In this document: one piece after another, positions 9,013-18,280 of the stretch
Layout of the letters: each line of letters starts with the position of its first letter
Position numbering within the stretch: position 1 is the stretch's first letter
Source: Deltaproteobacteria bacterium
GTDB taxonomy: Bacteria > Bdellovibrionota > FAC87 > UBA2466
NCBI GenBank assembly: GCA_016196825.1
Contig: JACPWY010000072.1
Location: forward strand, 1-64,000
Direction: 5' to 3'
DNA length: 64,000 nt
Notes under the pieces: model-generated
The model's database searches: none
What the model saw: only the letters and a program-made list of their open reading frames with translations
Told to the model about the DNA's origin: nothing
Program-made: the position numbers and the translations under genes

Positions 9013-9057
9013 TGAGGGCTCAATCCAAGTCGTGATAAAAGGTTTATATCGATCAAC

Positions 9058-9888
9058 ATGGGAACACGGTCAAAATTTACGGTTTTTGCCTTGGCCACTT
9101 TTGTTGTGTGTCTCCTTGCTCTTTATATACACAGCCATCGGAAGGGTCAAACCGGAAGGATTGATAACTTTCTGATTTCATTGGGCGGAGGTCTCCAGCG
9201 GAACGTATTTTATTTCACCCACGGCACTCGCACCATCGCCGATCACTATCTCCTTCTCGTGAACGCCAAGCAACGCAGCGAAGAGCTCACACGGGAGGTG
9301 GCAGAGCTGCAATCGAAGGTCGCGGCCCTTCAAGAAGTGGGGAAGGAGAACGACCGTTTGCGGGCTTCGCTGGATTTCAAGAAGCTCGAAGGGGTGAAGC
9401 TGGTCTCAGCCCACGTGGTGGGCCACGATGTTTCCAATGACTACGTTGGGATCCGGATCGACAAGGGGACGCGGGATGGGCTGCGGGAAGGTTTGGGGGT
9501 TGTCAGTCCGCAGGGGGTGGTCGGAAGAATCTTGAGGACGAGCGACGCGTTCTCTACAGTCATCACGGTGATCGATCCGACGAGCAACATTGATGGCGTG
9601 ATTCAACGCAGCCGAACCCGTGGAATCGTTTCGGGGCAGTTGAACAGCATGAAGGTGAGAATGCGGTATGTGGATCGCCTCGAGGACGTTGTTGCTGGTG
9701 ACACCGTTGTGTCGAGCGGATTTGGATGGGTTTTTCCAGCAGGGCTTTTGATTGGCTATGTCATGGATGTCATCCCAAGCCCTAACTCGATTGTTCAGTC
9801 GGTAATTGTGAAACCTGCGGTCGACATCTACCGTTTGGAAGAGGTGCTTATTGCTTTTCCTCCAGCCGAATCAAAAGCGGTTTCTTAA
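9058..9888 (+). CDS. mreC: Rod shape-determining protein MreC
   Basis: 276 residues. A single N-terminal transmembrane helix (about residues 8-25) leads into a coiled coil (about 65-105, SEELTREVAELQSKVAAL), then the two beta-barrel domains typical of MreC (VVGHDVSNDYVGIRIDKGTRDGL, GVVGRI, VVSSGFGWVFPAGLLIG). MreC scaffolds the elongasome between cytoplasmic MreB and periplasmic PBP2. It is first in mreC-mreD-mrdA-rodA, and no mreB is present immediately upstream. TTATAT at 9044-9049 ends 8 nt before the ATG, so the transcript is probably nearly leaderless. No good -35 was found. Confidence 0.95.
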   Translation: MGTRSKFTVFALATFVVCLLALYIHSHRKGQTGRIDNFLISLGGGLQRNVFYFTHGTRTIADHYLLLVNAKQRSEELTREVAELQSKVAALQEVGKENDRLRASLDFKKLEGVKLVSAHVVGHDVSNDYVGIRIDKGTRDGLREGLGVVSPQGVVGRILRTSDAFSTVITVIDPTSNIDGVIQRSRTRGIVSGQLNSMKVRMRYVDRLEDVVAGDTVVSSGFGWVFPAGLLIGYVMDVIPSPNSIVQSVIVKPAVDIYRLEEVLIAFPPAESKAVS

Positions 9889-10414
9889 TTCGCTGAATCC
9901 GCTTGTAATGGTCGTTTGCGTTTTCGCGGTCGTCACCATCCGCACGACGGTGGATCCGTGGATTCCTCTCTTTTCGGGATATTGGGACGCTCTTTTTGCC
10001 CTCATCGTTTACCTGGGACAGCGTCGCACCTTTGTGGAGGGCGGTATCCTGACGCTTTTTGCGGGCCACATCTATTCGCTGTCGAGTAGCGCGCCGATCG
10101 GCCTTTTTGTGATCTATTACGGTGTGATCTTCCTGGTCGCCCGCCTTCTGACATATGTCATCTACGCGAACACCTGGCTCTCGGTGCTGGCACTCCTTGT
10201 GGCATTGTCATTGCTTTCCCGATTTTTGCTTTGGGGGATAGCGATCGGTTTCGGCCATCGAATTTTTGGGGTGGCTCATGCCGCCGATCTTCTGGGGTAT
10301 GTGGTTTTTAACGGAGGAATTGGACTTGTGATCTATTCATTTCTCGGAACCGTGGATCGGATCACCTTCAAGGTGCCGCGGATCAACATTGAAATGGCGG
10401 AGGGTGGCTTTTGA
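9851..10414 (+). CDS. mreD: Rod shape-determining protein MreD
   Basis: 187 residues of very hydrophobic sequence with about five transmembrane segments, including LFALIVYLGQRRTFVEGGILTLFAG, a pattern typical of MreD. The TTG start at 9851 overlaps the end of mreC by 38 bp and is supported by GGAAGAGG seven bases upstream. A later ATG at 9908 would remove the first segment. It works with MreC, PBP2 and RodA in lateral wall synthesis. Translational coupling with mreC is likely. Confidence 0.88.
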   Translation: MLFLQPNQKRFLNSLNPLVMVVCVFAVVTIRTTVDPWIPLFSGYWDALFALIVYLGQRRTFVEGGILTLFAGHIYSLSSSAPIGLFVIYYGVIFLVARLLTYVIYANTWLSVLALLVALSLLSRFLLWGIAIGFGHRIFGVAHAADLLGYVVFNGGIGLVIYSFLGTVDRITFKVPRINIEMAEGGF

Positions 10415-12330
10415 TTGGTCGTGAGGATGAAATTCGGGAGTACCGGAATCGGATTCCCGTATTTTTTGCTTTGACGGTTGTGGGGCTTGCAATCATCAGC
10501 GTTCGCCTTTTCTATCTACAGGTTATTCGCGGGGATGAACTGAGGCGGTTCTCGGATGCGAACCGTCTGAAGAAGGAAAAGCTCTTTCCCTTGCGTGGCA
10601 CCATTTATGATCGAGAGGGGCGAGTTATCGTTGATAATCGAGCCTCCTTCGATGTGGTCCTTTTTCCCCAATACTACAAGTTCGATGAGCAGACCAACGC
10701 CAGACTGGCGGTCGCACTTCAAATCGACCCAATGGAGCTCAACAGACGGCTGCAGAAGGCCAATCGAGCTCGGACGTTTCGCCCGGTTCTTCTGAAGTCC
10801 AACGTGGGCAAGGATATTATTGCGGCCATCGAAATGAACGCGAACCTCTTTGCGGGGGTCGACATCGAGGCCAATGTAGCCCGTCGCTATCCGATCCAAG
10901 AGGTGGCGGCCCAGCTCTTGGGATACGTGGGTGAAGTGGAGAACCGAGATATTCAGGGCGATTCGCTCAAGCAGCTTCAGATGGGCGACTACATTGGCAA
11001 GATGGGTATCGAAAGGACCTATGATTCCTTCCTGCGCGGTGTGAATGGAACCGGTTATGTGGAGGTCGATGCGATGGGCCGCCGCCGCCAAACGGAAGGG
11101 GCGGAAAAGCTCTTGGGATTTGTGGCGCAGACCGAACCCGTACCCGGCGATAATCTCTATCTCACCCTGGATCTCGATCTGGAAAAGGTCGCGGCCGAGG
11201 CTCTGAAGAAAAGAAACTTTCACGGCGCCGTTCTGGCAATGGATCCGCGTAATGGTGAGGTCCTCGCGATGGTGAATTACCCTTCCTACGATCCGGGGTC
11301 GATCTCAGGACGTGAAGTGGACACCAAGGTCTGGTCGATCCTCAGGGAGGATAAAGATCGTCCTCTTCGAAATCGCGCGATTCAGGATCATTACCCTCCA
11401 GGATCCACATTTAAGGTCTTCATGGCTTTGGCGGGGTTGGCCGAGGAAAAGGTCAAGATGTCGACAACAGTTCAATGCAACGGGCAGCTGCGCTTCGGAA
11501 ACAGGACCTTTCACTGTTGGAAAAAGCATGGGCTCGTCGATTTCACTCGCTCCATTCGAGAGTCCTGCGACATCTTTTATTACCTATTGGGTGATCAGCT
11601 CGGGATCGATCCGATTGCAAAATATGCGCGGCTCTTTGGTCTCGGTGAAAAGACCGGTATCCGGATCTCGAGCGAACAGAAGGGGCTCATCCCTGATTCC
11701 GAGTGGAAACTGAAGGTGTTTGGTGAGAAATGGCAGCCGGGTGAGACGCTGAGTGTGGCGATCGGGCAGGGCTTTGTGGCGACAACACCCCTTCAGCTTG
11801 TGACCGCCTATTCGGCTGTCGCGAACGGCGGTTTCGTGTTTCGTCCGTTTCTGGTGAAGCGTATCGAGGCCAAGGGCGGCGAGAAGCTGAAAGAATATCA
11901 ACCGGAACTCATTCGTAAGATCGACATTGCGCCCGACGTGATCCAGGCGGTGAAGGAAGGGCTTTATCAGGTCGTCAACGTCCCCGGGGGGACCGCCTTC
12001 GGCAATGGTCGCAGCAAGTTGACCGTGATCTCCGGAAAGACCGGGACGGCGCAGGTGCGCCGATTCGCCGACATGAAGAATCTGAAGTGCGAGAATCTTC
12101 CTTACAAGGATCGGCACATGGGCTGGTTTGTGGGGTATGCCCCTCGGGAGAACCCCGAGATCGCGGTGGTGGCGATTTCGGAGCATGCCTGCCACCCGTA
12201 CCCGTCAGCGCAGATTGTGCGTGACGTGATCGAGGCCTTTGTCACGAAACAGCGTGGCCGAGAGGTGGCCTCCGAGGAAAGAGAAAAGGTGAAAGAGAAA
12301 CACACCTTAGCCCCCGATGAGGACGAATGA
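10411..12330 (+). CDS. mrdA: Penicillin-binding protein 2, elongasome transpeptidase
   Basis: 639 residues. One N-terminal transmembrane helix (about residues 12-32), a dimerisation domain beginning KKEKLFPLRGTIYDREG, and a transpeptidase domain with PPGSTFKVF (active Ser near 332), SCD in RESCDIFYY as the second motif, and SGKTGTAQV as the KTG motif. It crosslinks peptidoglycan during rod elongation in partnership with RodA. The TTG start at 10411 overlaps the mreD stop by four bases, with GGAGGG upstream. The C-terminus ends in a charged tail (EEREKVKEKHTLAPDEDE). Confidence 0.95.
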   Translation: MIGREDEIREYRNRIPVFFALTVVGLAIISVRLFYLQVIRGDELRRFSDANRLKKEKLFPLRGTIYDREGRVIVDNRASFDVVLFPQYYKFDEQTNARLAVALQIDPMELNRRLQKANRARTFRPVLLKSNVGKDIIAAIEMNANLFAGVDIEANVARRYPIQEVAAQLLGYVGEVENRDIQGDSLKQLQMGDYIGKMGIERTYDSFLRGVNGTGYVEVDAMGRRRQTEGAEKLLGFVAQTEPVPGDNLYLTLDLDLEKVAAEALKKRNFHGAVLAMDPRNGEVLAMVNYPSYDPGSISGREVDTKVWSILREDKDRPLRNRAIQDHYPPGSTFKVFMALAGLAEEKVKMSTTVQCNGQLRFGNRTFHCWKKHGLVDFTRSIRESCDIFYYLLGDQLGIDPIAKYARLFGLGEKTGIRISSEQKGLIPDSEWKLKVFGEKWQPGETLSVAIGQGFVATTPLQLVTAYSAVANGGFVFRPFLVKRIEAKGGEKLKEYQPELIRKIDIAPDVIQAVKEGLYQVVNVPGGTAFGNGRSKLTVISGKTGTAQVRRFADMKNLKCENLPYKDRHMGWFVGYAPRENPEIAVVAISEHACHPYPSAQIVRDVIEAFVTKQRGREVASEEREKVKEKHTLAPDEDE

Positions 12331-13436
12331 GCCTTCAATCTGACAGCCAGAGCACAATCAAGACATTCAACGTTGGGCTCATCTTTGCCATGTTGGTCGT
12401 CTTCGGCTTGGGGGTGCTCACGCTCTATAGCGCTACGAAGGGACCGGGGATTCAGCACATCTACCGCACGCAGATCATTTGGTTCTTCGTCGGGTGCCTT
12501 CTCGTGTCACCACTGGTGTTTGTGGATTCTCAAGTGTTGCAGAAGGTGGCCTATCCACTCTACGGGATGTGCCTCGTGCTTCTTATCGCCACACTGGCGA
12601 TCGGGCAGGTGGGCGGTGGAGCGCAGAGATGGCTGCGTCTTGGGTTCTTGCCGGCCATACAACCCTCGGAGTTTGCCAAGGTGGCGATTGTCTTCGCGCT
12701 GGCGAGGTATTTTAGCGAGGAGAGAAAGGGTGCCCCCTATACTCTGCGCCGACTTTTGACTCCAGGGTTGCTGGTCACTCCGCTCTTTATTCTCATTCTC
12801 CTCCAGCCTGATATAGGGACCGCGGGCATTTTATTTTTGGCGGCCGCCTCGATCATATTTTTCCTCAAGGTGGACTGGCGATCGATCGCGATTGTGTGTC
12901 TGTCGGTCCTCATCGTGGTGCCATTAGCCTATAAGTTTGTTTTACGGGACTACCAAAGGCAGCGCGTTATAACCTTTCTCGACCCCGGGAAAGATCCTCG
13001 AGGGAGTGGCTACAATGCGCTTCAATGTCGCATTGCCGTCGGTGGCGGCAAGGTGATTGGGAAGGGCTTTCTCAAAGGGACACAGGCCCAACTCAACTTC
13101 ATTCCCGAACAGCACACGGATTTCATCTTTTCCGTCTACGCCGAGGAGAGAGGATTTGTGGGAGGGGTGCTTCTCCTTCTGCTCTATGGCACCTATCTGT
13201 TTTTCGCGTTCCGATCGGTCGGGCGGGCCCGAGACAAGTTTGAGATGTTGCTGGCTACCGGGTGTGCCGCGATTCTTTTCTGGCACGTCTTTATCAATAT
13301 TGGCATGGTGATTGGAGTCCTCCCAATCGTGGGTGTGACGCTGCCGTTCTTTTCTTACGGTGGCTCATCGCTCATTACCTTTCTTATCGTGACGGCGCTT
13401 CTATTGAACGTCGGTCGCAAAAAGTACATCTTCTAG
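12327..13436 (+). CDS. rodA: Peptidoglycan glycosyltransferase RodA (SEDS family)
   Basis: 369 residues with about ten transmembrane helices. SEDS hallmarks are visible: LQPDIGTAGIL, GSGYNALQCRIAVGGGKVIGKGF, FIPEQHTDFIFSVYAEE and a C-terminal LPFFSYGGSSL. RodA polymerises lipid II and pairs with PBP2, which is encoded directly upstream with a four-base ATGA overlap. Length and motifs are normal for the family. Confidence 0.96.
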   Translation: MSLQSDSQSTIKTFNVGLIFAMLVVFGLGVLTLYSATKGPGIQHIYRTQIIWFFVGCLLVSPLVFVDSQVLQKVAYPLYGMCLVLLIATLAIGQVGGGAQRWLRLGFLPAIQPSEFAKVAIVFALARYFSEERKGAPYTLRRLLTPGLLVTPLFILILLQPDIGTAGILFLAAASIIFFLKVDWRSIAIVCLSVLIVVPLAYKFVLRDYQRQRVITFLDPGKDPRGSGYNALQCRIAVGGGKVIGKGFLKGTQAQLNFIPEQHTDFIFSVYAEERGFVGGVLLLLLYGTYLFFAFRSVGRARDKFEMLLATGCAAILFWHVFINIGMVIGVLPIVGVTLPFFSYGGSSLITFLIVTALLLNVGRKKYIF

Positions 13437-13477
13437 GATTTTAACGCCGCGTTACACCGGCTGAGGTTAAGAGCCGC

Positions 13478-13483
13478 TATAAT
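13478..13483 (+). promoter_or_regulatory. -10 box TATAAT of the cyclase gene
   Basis: A consensus TATAAT lies 8 nt before the cyclase ATG, and a GTTACA-like -35 is poorly spaced. This allows the cyclase and following genes to be transcribed independently of the rod operon, with almost no 5' leader. Confidence 0.5.
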
Positions 13484-13491
13484 GAATAGAT

Positions 13492-15672
13492 ATGACCCAA
13501 GCCTTCCGGCGCCGGCTGAAACATGCGGCCGTGGTCGGGACAGGGTTCGCCATTCTGTGTGCAGTCGCACCTTATATTCCGCCACTCAAAAGGCTCGAGA
13601 GGATTTCACTCGATTGGCGCTACCGCAATGCCAATCGCAACACTCAGGCCCCGAGCGAGGTGGTCGTCGTCGACATCGACGAATCGAGTCTCAAGGTGAT
13701 GGCTCCGCACTTCGGAAGATGGCCCTGGCCTCGTCACGTTTACAAGGAGCTCCTGTCGTTCTTGGGGCAGGGAGAGCCACGCGCTGTGGTCTTTGACGTG
13801 CTCTTCACGGAGAAGATGCTCGGCACTGACGATGACCACCAGCTTTTTGAGATGGGGCTGGGGATGGGGAATGTCTCACACGGAATTAATCTTCTGGACG
13901 AACGTGCCGATGGCGCCAAGGGGCTGGGAACCTTTCCAAAAGATTTTCCCAATAAATACGCACTGACGTTCAAGGGATCGGAAACCTTCCCCCACCACTC
14001 TTTTCTCGATGCGGTCGTGCATGAGGACGAATTTATCCCCCTGCTCAACCGCCTTCATGTGGCCACCTTTGGCGAAGACGATGATGGCGTTTTCCGTCGG
14101 GCGCCGCTTCTCTTTCCAGTGGGTGAAACCTGGCTTCCCGCCCTCACACTAGGTTCTTTGATGTTATCTTCTCAGGCAACCGTGACCTATGACGGCCAGG
14201 TGGCTATCCAAGACGGCGATAAACACTACGAAATTCCTGTCGATGATTTGGGGCTCATGCCCATCCACTACTACCGTTTGGGCAACGATCCCAAGAGTGT
14301 TTCCATTGCGAGCATCTTTGATTCGTACCGGCACCTTCAGATGGGTGAAGATTTGCCCGCCGGTGCGGTTTCGCCGTTCGAGTTTAAGGACAAGGTTGTG
14401 ATCGTGGGGGCCAGCGCAGTCGGGCTCTCTGATCTCAAGAGAAGCCCGATTCGGTCCCTCTACCCTGGCGCTTTGGTTCAGGCTACTGCGGTCTCTAATA
14501 TCCTCACCCACGATTTTCTGAAGACGATTCCCAATTGGGCGCTTGCGGCTGTTGCGACCATTCTCGTCTTCATTTGCTACCTCAGCATCCTCACCATCGA
14601 ATCGTTCATCACAAAGACCGGAGTGGTCCTCTTGGCTTGCGGCGTGTATGCCACGCTTTCGATTTGGCTCTTCAAATATCGCAGTGTTGACATCGGCCTT
14701 CTTTTGCCCCTTTTTCTCTCCGCCGCTAGCACGTTCGAAGGCCTGCTGTATTTGGCACTAGTCGAAGGGCGAGAAAAGCGACGGATGCAATCCACACTGT
14801 CCAAGTACCTCTCGCCTGAGGTGACAAAGACCCTCATTGAGACGGGGCAGGATCCCCATGCCGAAGATGGTCGCCAGCAGGAGATCACGATTCTCTTCAC
14901 CGATATTCGCAGTTTTACAACGATTTCGGAGGCTCACCCCGCCCCTGAGGTCGTTCACCACCTGAACAACTATCTCGGTCGGATGACGGAGATCATTTTT
15001 AATGAGGCCGGCACGCTCGACAAATTTGTGGGAGACGCCATCATGGCTTTTTGGGGCGCTCCTCTGAAAAATGATCAACATGCTGAGTTTGCGGTGCGCT
15101 GCGCGCTGAAGATGGCGGCAACGGTCGAGCAGCTGCGCCAAGAGGTTGGCGTGGACTCTCCCTTTGCGTTTAAGACCGGAATTGGAATCAACACCGGCAG
15201 CGTTGTGGTCGGAAACATTGGTTCCAACCGTCGCCTCGACTACACGGTGATCGGTGACAACGTGAACTTGGCAGCCCGCATTGAAAGCGTGACCAAAGAT
15301 TTCCGTTCACCGATTTTGATCGGGGAGTCGACCTACAACGCGGTGAAAGATGTCATCGTGTGTCGAGTTATCGATGAGAACGTTCAAATCAAAGGGAAAA
15401 TGCAGTATATTAGATTATTCCAGCCATTGTGTGAGAAGTCGTCGCCGCAGCGCGAGACTATGGAAGCGTTTGCTCAGGAATTTGAAAATGCGCAAAAGGT
15501 TTATCGCACGGGCAACTTCGAAGCGGCGCTCAAACTTTTCCTCAAGCTGGACATGGCCCGAAACGGAATGGATGGCCCAAGCCAACTGTACCGCGATCGG
15601 TGCCGCCATTGGACCCTGCACCCCCCTGAAAACTGGAGCGGATATGACACTCAAAAAGCCTCTGGCCATTAG
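13492..15672 (+). CDS. CHASE2-domain class III adenylate cyclase
   Basis: 726 residues. An N-terminal membrane segment is followed by a CHASE2 extracytoplasmic sensor (about 50-330, beginning VVVVDIDESSLKVM and including RAVVFDVLFTEK). Three transmembrane helices follow (about 340-420), then a class III catalytic domain (about 465-640). FTDIRSF and VGDAIMAF supply the two metal-binding aspartates, the Lys of TLDKFVGD and the Asp of LDYTVIGD are the residues that favour ATP, and NLAARIE supplies the transition-state Asn and Arg. All catalytic residues are present, so cAMP synthesis is predicted in response to a periplasmic signal. It lies 55 nt after rodA. The 3' end overlaps the SH3 gene by 29 bp. 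Confidence 0.9.
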   Translation: MTQAFRRRLKHAAVVGTGFAILCAVAPYIPPLKRLERISLDWRYRNANRNTQAPSEVVVVDIDESSLKVMAPHFGRWPWPRHVYKELLSFLGQGEPRAVVFDVLFTEKMLGTDDDHQLFEMGLGMGNVSHGINLLDERADGAKGLGTFPKDFPNKYALTFKGSETFPHHSFLDAVVHEDEFIPLLNRLHVATFGEDDDGVFRRAPLLFPVGETWLPALTLGSLMLSSQATVTYDGQVAIQDGDKHYEIPVDDLGLMPIHYYRLGNDPKSVSIASIFDSYRHLQMGEDLPAGAVSPFEFKDKVVIVGASAVGLSDLKRSPIRSLYPGALVQATAVSNILTHDFLKTIPNWALAAVATILVFICYLSILTIESFITKTGVVLLACGVYATLSIWLFKYRSVDIGLLLPLFLSAASTFEGLLYLALVEGREKRRMQSTLSKYLSPEVTKTLIETGQDPHAEDGRQQEITILFTDIRSFTTISEAHPAPEVVHHLNNYLGRMTEIIFNEAGTLDKFVGDAIMAFWGAPLKNDQHAEFAVRCALKMAATVEQLRQEVGVDSPFAFKTGIGINTGSVVVGNIGSNRRLDYTVIGDNVNLAARIESVTKDFRSPILIGESTYNAVKDVIVCRVIDENVQIKGKMQYIRLFQPLCEKSSPQRETMEAFAQEFENAQKVYRTGNFEAALKLFLKLDMARNGMDGPSQLYRDRCRHWTLHPPENWSGYDTQKASGH

Positions 15673-16141
15673 CCTCTTGATTCTGGCACCCGTGTTTGCC
15701 ACTGAACCTCCCAAAATCGTCTTCGTGCAAGCCGTTCACGTCGATTTGAAGGAGGAGCCGAAGGCGAGTTCGGCGACGGTTGCGAGCGTGAACCGCGGCG
15801 AGGCGGGCCAGGTCATTGAGACCAAGGATATTTGGATGAAGGTGAAGATGGGGAAGCGAACGGGTTGGATCTCAAAACTCTTCGTCACCAACCACAAGCC
15901 TGTGGGCAATGCCGACCTGATGAAAGACGTGAAGCAAAACCTCGCGACCACAAGTCGACGCCGGCCATCCTCGTATTCGGTCTCAGCCACCGCTCGCGGT
16001 CTGATGACCTCCGAGCGGGGCCGGGAGGGGCGGGAGATGTACGAAACCGACGGCGAAGCTTTGGACAAGATTGAAAAGTATTCGCTCCCGAAGGACTCAC
16101 TGAAAAAGTTCAAGACCAACGGAAAACTCAATATCGACTAG
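15644..16141 (+). CDS. Exported SH3-domain protein
   Basis: 165 residues from the ATG at 15644 (GGAGCG upstream), which gives a clean signal peptide MTLKKPLAISLLILAPVFA. The frame is open upstream of this ATG only because it overlaps the cyclase gene. Residues about 28-85 form a bacterial SH3 domain (ASVNRGEAGQVIETKDIWMKVKMGKRTGWISKLF). Such domains usually bind peptidoglycan peptides or serve as periplasmic adaptors. The C-terminal half is basic and low in complexity. It is followed 8 nt later by the M48 protease gene, with which it is probably co-transcribed. Confidence 0.75.
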   Translation: MTLKKPLAISLLILAPVFATEPPKIVFVQAVHVDLKEEPKASSATVASVNRGEAGQVIETKDIWMKVKMGKRTGWISKLFVTNHKPVGNADLMKDVKQNLATTSRRRPSSYSVSATARGLMTSERGREGREMYETDGEALDKIEKYSLPKDSLKKFKTNGKLNID

Positions 16142-16149
16142 GAGACCCC

Positions 16150-16977
16150 ATGAAGATTGCCCTTGCGACCCTTTTACTGCTGGCCGGCTGTGCATCCCCG
16201 TCTCGCCAAGAGGTTGAAACCGATCGCCGCGATGACTTAAGGACCGAGGTGAATGATGAGTTGAACATGGGCCGCGAGATGGCGGCCAAACTTCTGGGGC
16301 ATATGGGGGCCTACGCGGATGACGCGAAGGCCATCGAATACGTAAACCTCATCGGGCAATCCCTGGTGAGCAAAGTTGGTCGCGCTGAACTCAACTACCG
16401 ATTTGGGCTTCTCAATTCGCAGGAGATCAACGCCTTTGCCACGCCGGGCGGTTATATCTTTCTGACCCGAGGGCTTTTGCAGAATGTGGCCGACGAATCG
16501 GAGCTCGCCGCGGTTTTGGGCCACGAGATCGCCCATGTGAATGAAAAACATATGTATAACGAGATCGCCCCGAAACGGGATGTGACTGCGGCCGAGTCGG
16601 TGGCGAGGGTAATGTCTCGCGGAAAGTCCGATCTCGGAAAATCCCTCTCCCAGCTCGTGAACAAGGGCCTCAAAATGCTCCTGGAAGAGGGAATGGGCCT
16701 GGAGAAGGAGCGGGCTGCGGATAGCGCGGGTATTCTTTATGTGGAGGCCTCGGGCTATAACCCTTTCGCCCTGGTGCGCTTTCTCAAACGCATTTCGACA
16801 GTCGACGGCCGAAAGATCCCCAAGACCGCTCCATCTTTTCCGGATCGAATCGCGGCCCTTGAAAAAGTTCTCAAAGACAATGGTCTTGCTGATCGGAGCT
16901 TAGCCGATGCTCAGGTCCTGAACGAGCGTTTCACCAGCTATCTCCCCCAATCGGCGCCGACCAAAAAAGGCACTTAA
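16150..16977 (+). CDS. M48-family zinc metalloprotease lipoprotein
   Basis: 275 residues. The lipobox LLAGC puts the lipid-modified Cys at 14. The zinc motif is HEIAH at residues 125-129, and EKERAADSAG further on supplies the third ligand in the ExxxD form. This is the LoiP/BepA-type fold without a TPR tail, suggesting a periplasmic or outer-membrane quality-control protease. Clear RBS: GGAGACCCC before ATG. Neighbours are an SH3 protein and a FadL-type outer-membrane protein. Confidence 0.88.
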   Translation: MKIALATLLLLAGCASPSRQEVETDRRDDLRTEVNDELNMGREMAAKLLGHMGAYADDAKAIEYVNLIGQSLVSKVGRAELNYRFGLLNSQEINAFATPGGYIFLTRGLLQNVADESELAAVLGHEIAHVNEKHMYNEIAPKRDVTAAESVARVMSRGKSDLGKSLSQLVNKGLKMLLEEGMGLEKERAADSAGILYVEASGYNPFALVRFLKRISTVDGRKIPKTAPSFPDRIAALEKVLKDNGLADRSLADAQVLNERFTSYLPQSAPTKKGT

Positions 16978-16981
16978 AGCT

Positions 16982-18250
16982 TTGCCACTTCCCAGAGCCC
17001 ATTTCGCCCTCATCGCCGTGATTGTGGGCGCTTTATGCTCTTTGGCGGCCGGGGACAACTACCACTACAAAGATATTTTGATCGGTGAGCGAGCTTCGGG
17101 CATGGGTGGTGCCTTCGCGGCGATCTCGGATGATCCCAGCGGTATTTTTCATAACCCAGCCGGGATCGTTTTTGGCTTAGAAAACTATTTGAGCGTCACG
17201 GCCAACGCCTACAACTCGAGCAGCCAGGTCTATAAGAATCTCTACGCAGGTCAAGACTACACTTATCTTTCATCTGGTTTAGTGCCAGTCCTCTTCGGGT
17301 TCACGCAGACTCTCAGAAAAAAAAAGTTTGGCTTTGCCATCATTGTTCCTAGCTCCGATCTGATCGATCAAAATGATACGGTCAGCAAGAAGGCCGACAC
17401 CACTCCCGCAAGAAGTTTCACGCGAAAGTTTTTCCGCGAAGACATTACCTACCTTATCGGCCCGGCCTACGCCTTCGAGCTCCGGAATAATCTGGCCTTT
17501 GGCATTTCTCTCTTTACGTTCATGCACAGCGTGAAGATCATTGACAACACACTCGTGCTCTATGCTCCTGATGGAACAGGAAAGTATTTTATTTACCAGG
17601 CGAATGGCACCCGGACCTCATACGGCCTGATCCCCAAAATCGGACTCCAGTACATGCCGGCTCCAAAGGTCTCGATGGGGCTCACAGTCTCTCGCCCTTT
17701 CAATACAGGTGGGAGTGGGCGTGCGCAGATTACCAGCACGAAATTTGGCGGGGTCGAACCGGTTGAACTCACTGGCATCTTCAACAACGATCTGAGTGTC
17801 ATCGAGGGGTCAACGTTCTACGAAGAGGCCACCCCGATCACCGTCTCCGTCGGAAGCGCCTACTTCGCCAGTCGCCGGTTTCTTTTGTCAGGCCAGGTCG
17901 ATTACAACTCGGCCGTTTCCTACGCCGACTATCCGGTGGCACAAACCATCAACTGGTCTCTCGGAACGGAGTTTTACATGTCGGAGGCCTGGGCGATTCG
18001 GCTGGGGGCCTATTCGAATAACGCCCGTACGGCCCCCATCAAAGCTGGTGATGTGAACAAGCCTCCTCACGTCGATATGATCGGTTTCAGCCTCGGGACG
18101 GGAATGTACCGCGGCGGAACCTCTCTCACCGGGAGCATCAGCTACGTCATCGGATCTGGATCAGGACAGGCTTTCTCGGATACAGACAAGATTCACACCG
18201 TGAATCAGTCGTCTCTCACACTGTATATTGGTGGCAGTTACCAGCTCTAA
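16982..18250 (+). CDS. OmpP1/FadL-type outer-membrane protein
   Basis: 422 residues, starting at TTG 16982 just after the previous stop. That start gives a good signal peptide ending LCSLAAG. The mature N-terminus has ERASGMGGAFAAISDDPSGIFHNPAGI, the signature of the OmpP1/FadL/TodX family, followed by alternating beta-strand sequence typical of a 14-strand barrel. These proteins import hydrophobic compounds such as fatty acids. The organism also encodes FadI and FadJ in this window. The stop codon is part of a short inverted repeat shared with the convergent gene. Confidence 0.82.
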   Translation: MPLPRAHFALIAVIVGALCSLAAGDNYHYKDILIGERASGMGGAFAAISDDPSGIFHNPAGIVFGLENYLSVTANAYNSSSQVYKNLYAGQDYTYLSSGLVPVLFGFTQTLRKKKFGFAIIVPSSDLIDQNDTVSKKADTTPARSFTRKFFREDITYLIGPAYAFELRNNLAFGISLFTFMHSVKIIDNTLVLYAPDGTGKYFIYQANGTRTSYGLIPKIGLQYMPAPKVSMGLTVSRPFNTGGSGRAQITSTKFGGVEPVELTGIFNNDLSVIEGSTFYEEATPITVSVGSAYFASRRFLLSGQVDYNSAVSYADYPVAQTINWSLGTEFYMSEAWAIRLGAYSNNARTAPIKAGDVNKPPHVDMIGFSLGTGMYRGGTSLTGSISYVIGSGSGQAFSDTDKIHTVNQSSLTLYIGGSYQL

Positions 18251-18280
18251 TCCCTCAGCTCGATTGGAAGTCAGGGATTA
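18248..18280. terminator. Inverted repeat joining two convergent stop codons
   Basis: TAATCCCT (18248-18255) pairs with AGGGATTA (18273-18280) across a 17-nt loop. The first TAA is the stop of the FadL-type gene and the complement of the last TTA is the stop of the convergent gene. It may act as a weak bidirectional terminator. There is no U-tract. The left arm is part of the 15-mer TAATCCCTCAGCTCG. Confidence 0.45.

Noticed and set aside
15350-15643. Upstream extension of the SH3 protein
   Set aside because: It overlaps the cyclase catalytic end, and the ATG at 15644 gives a clean signal peptide.
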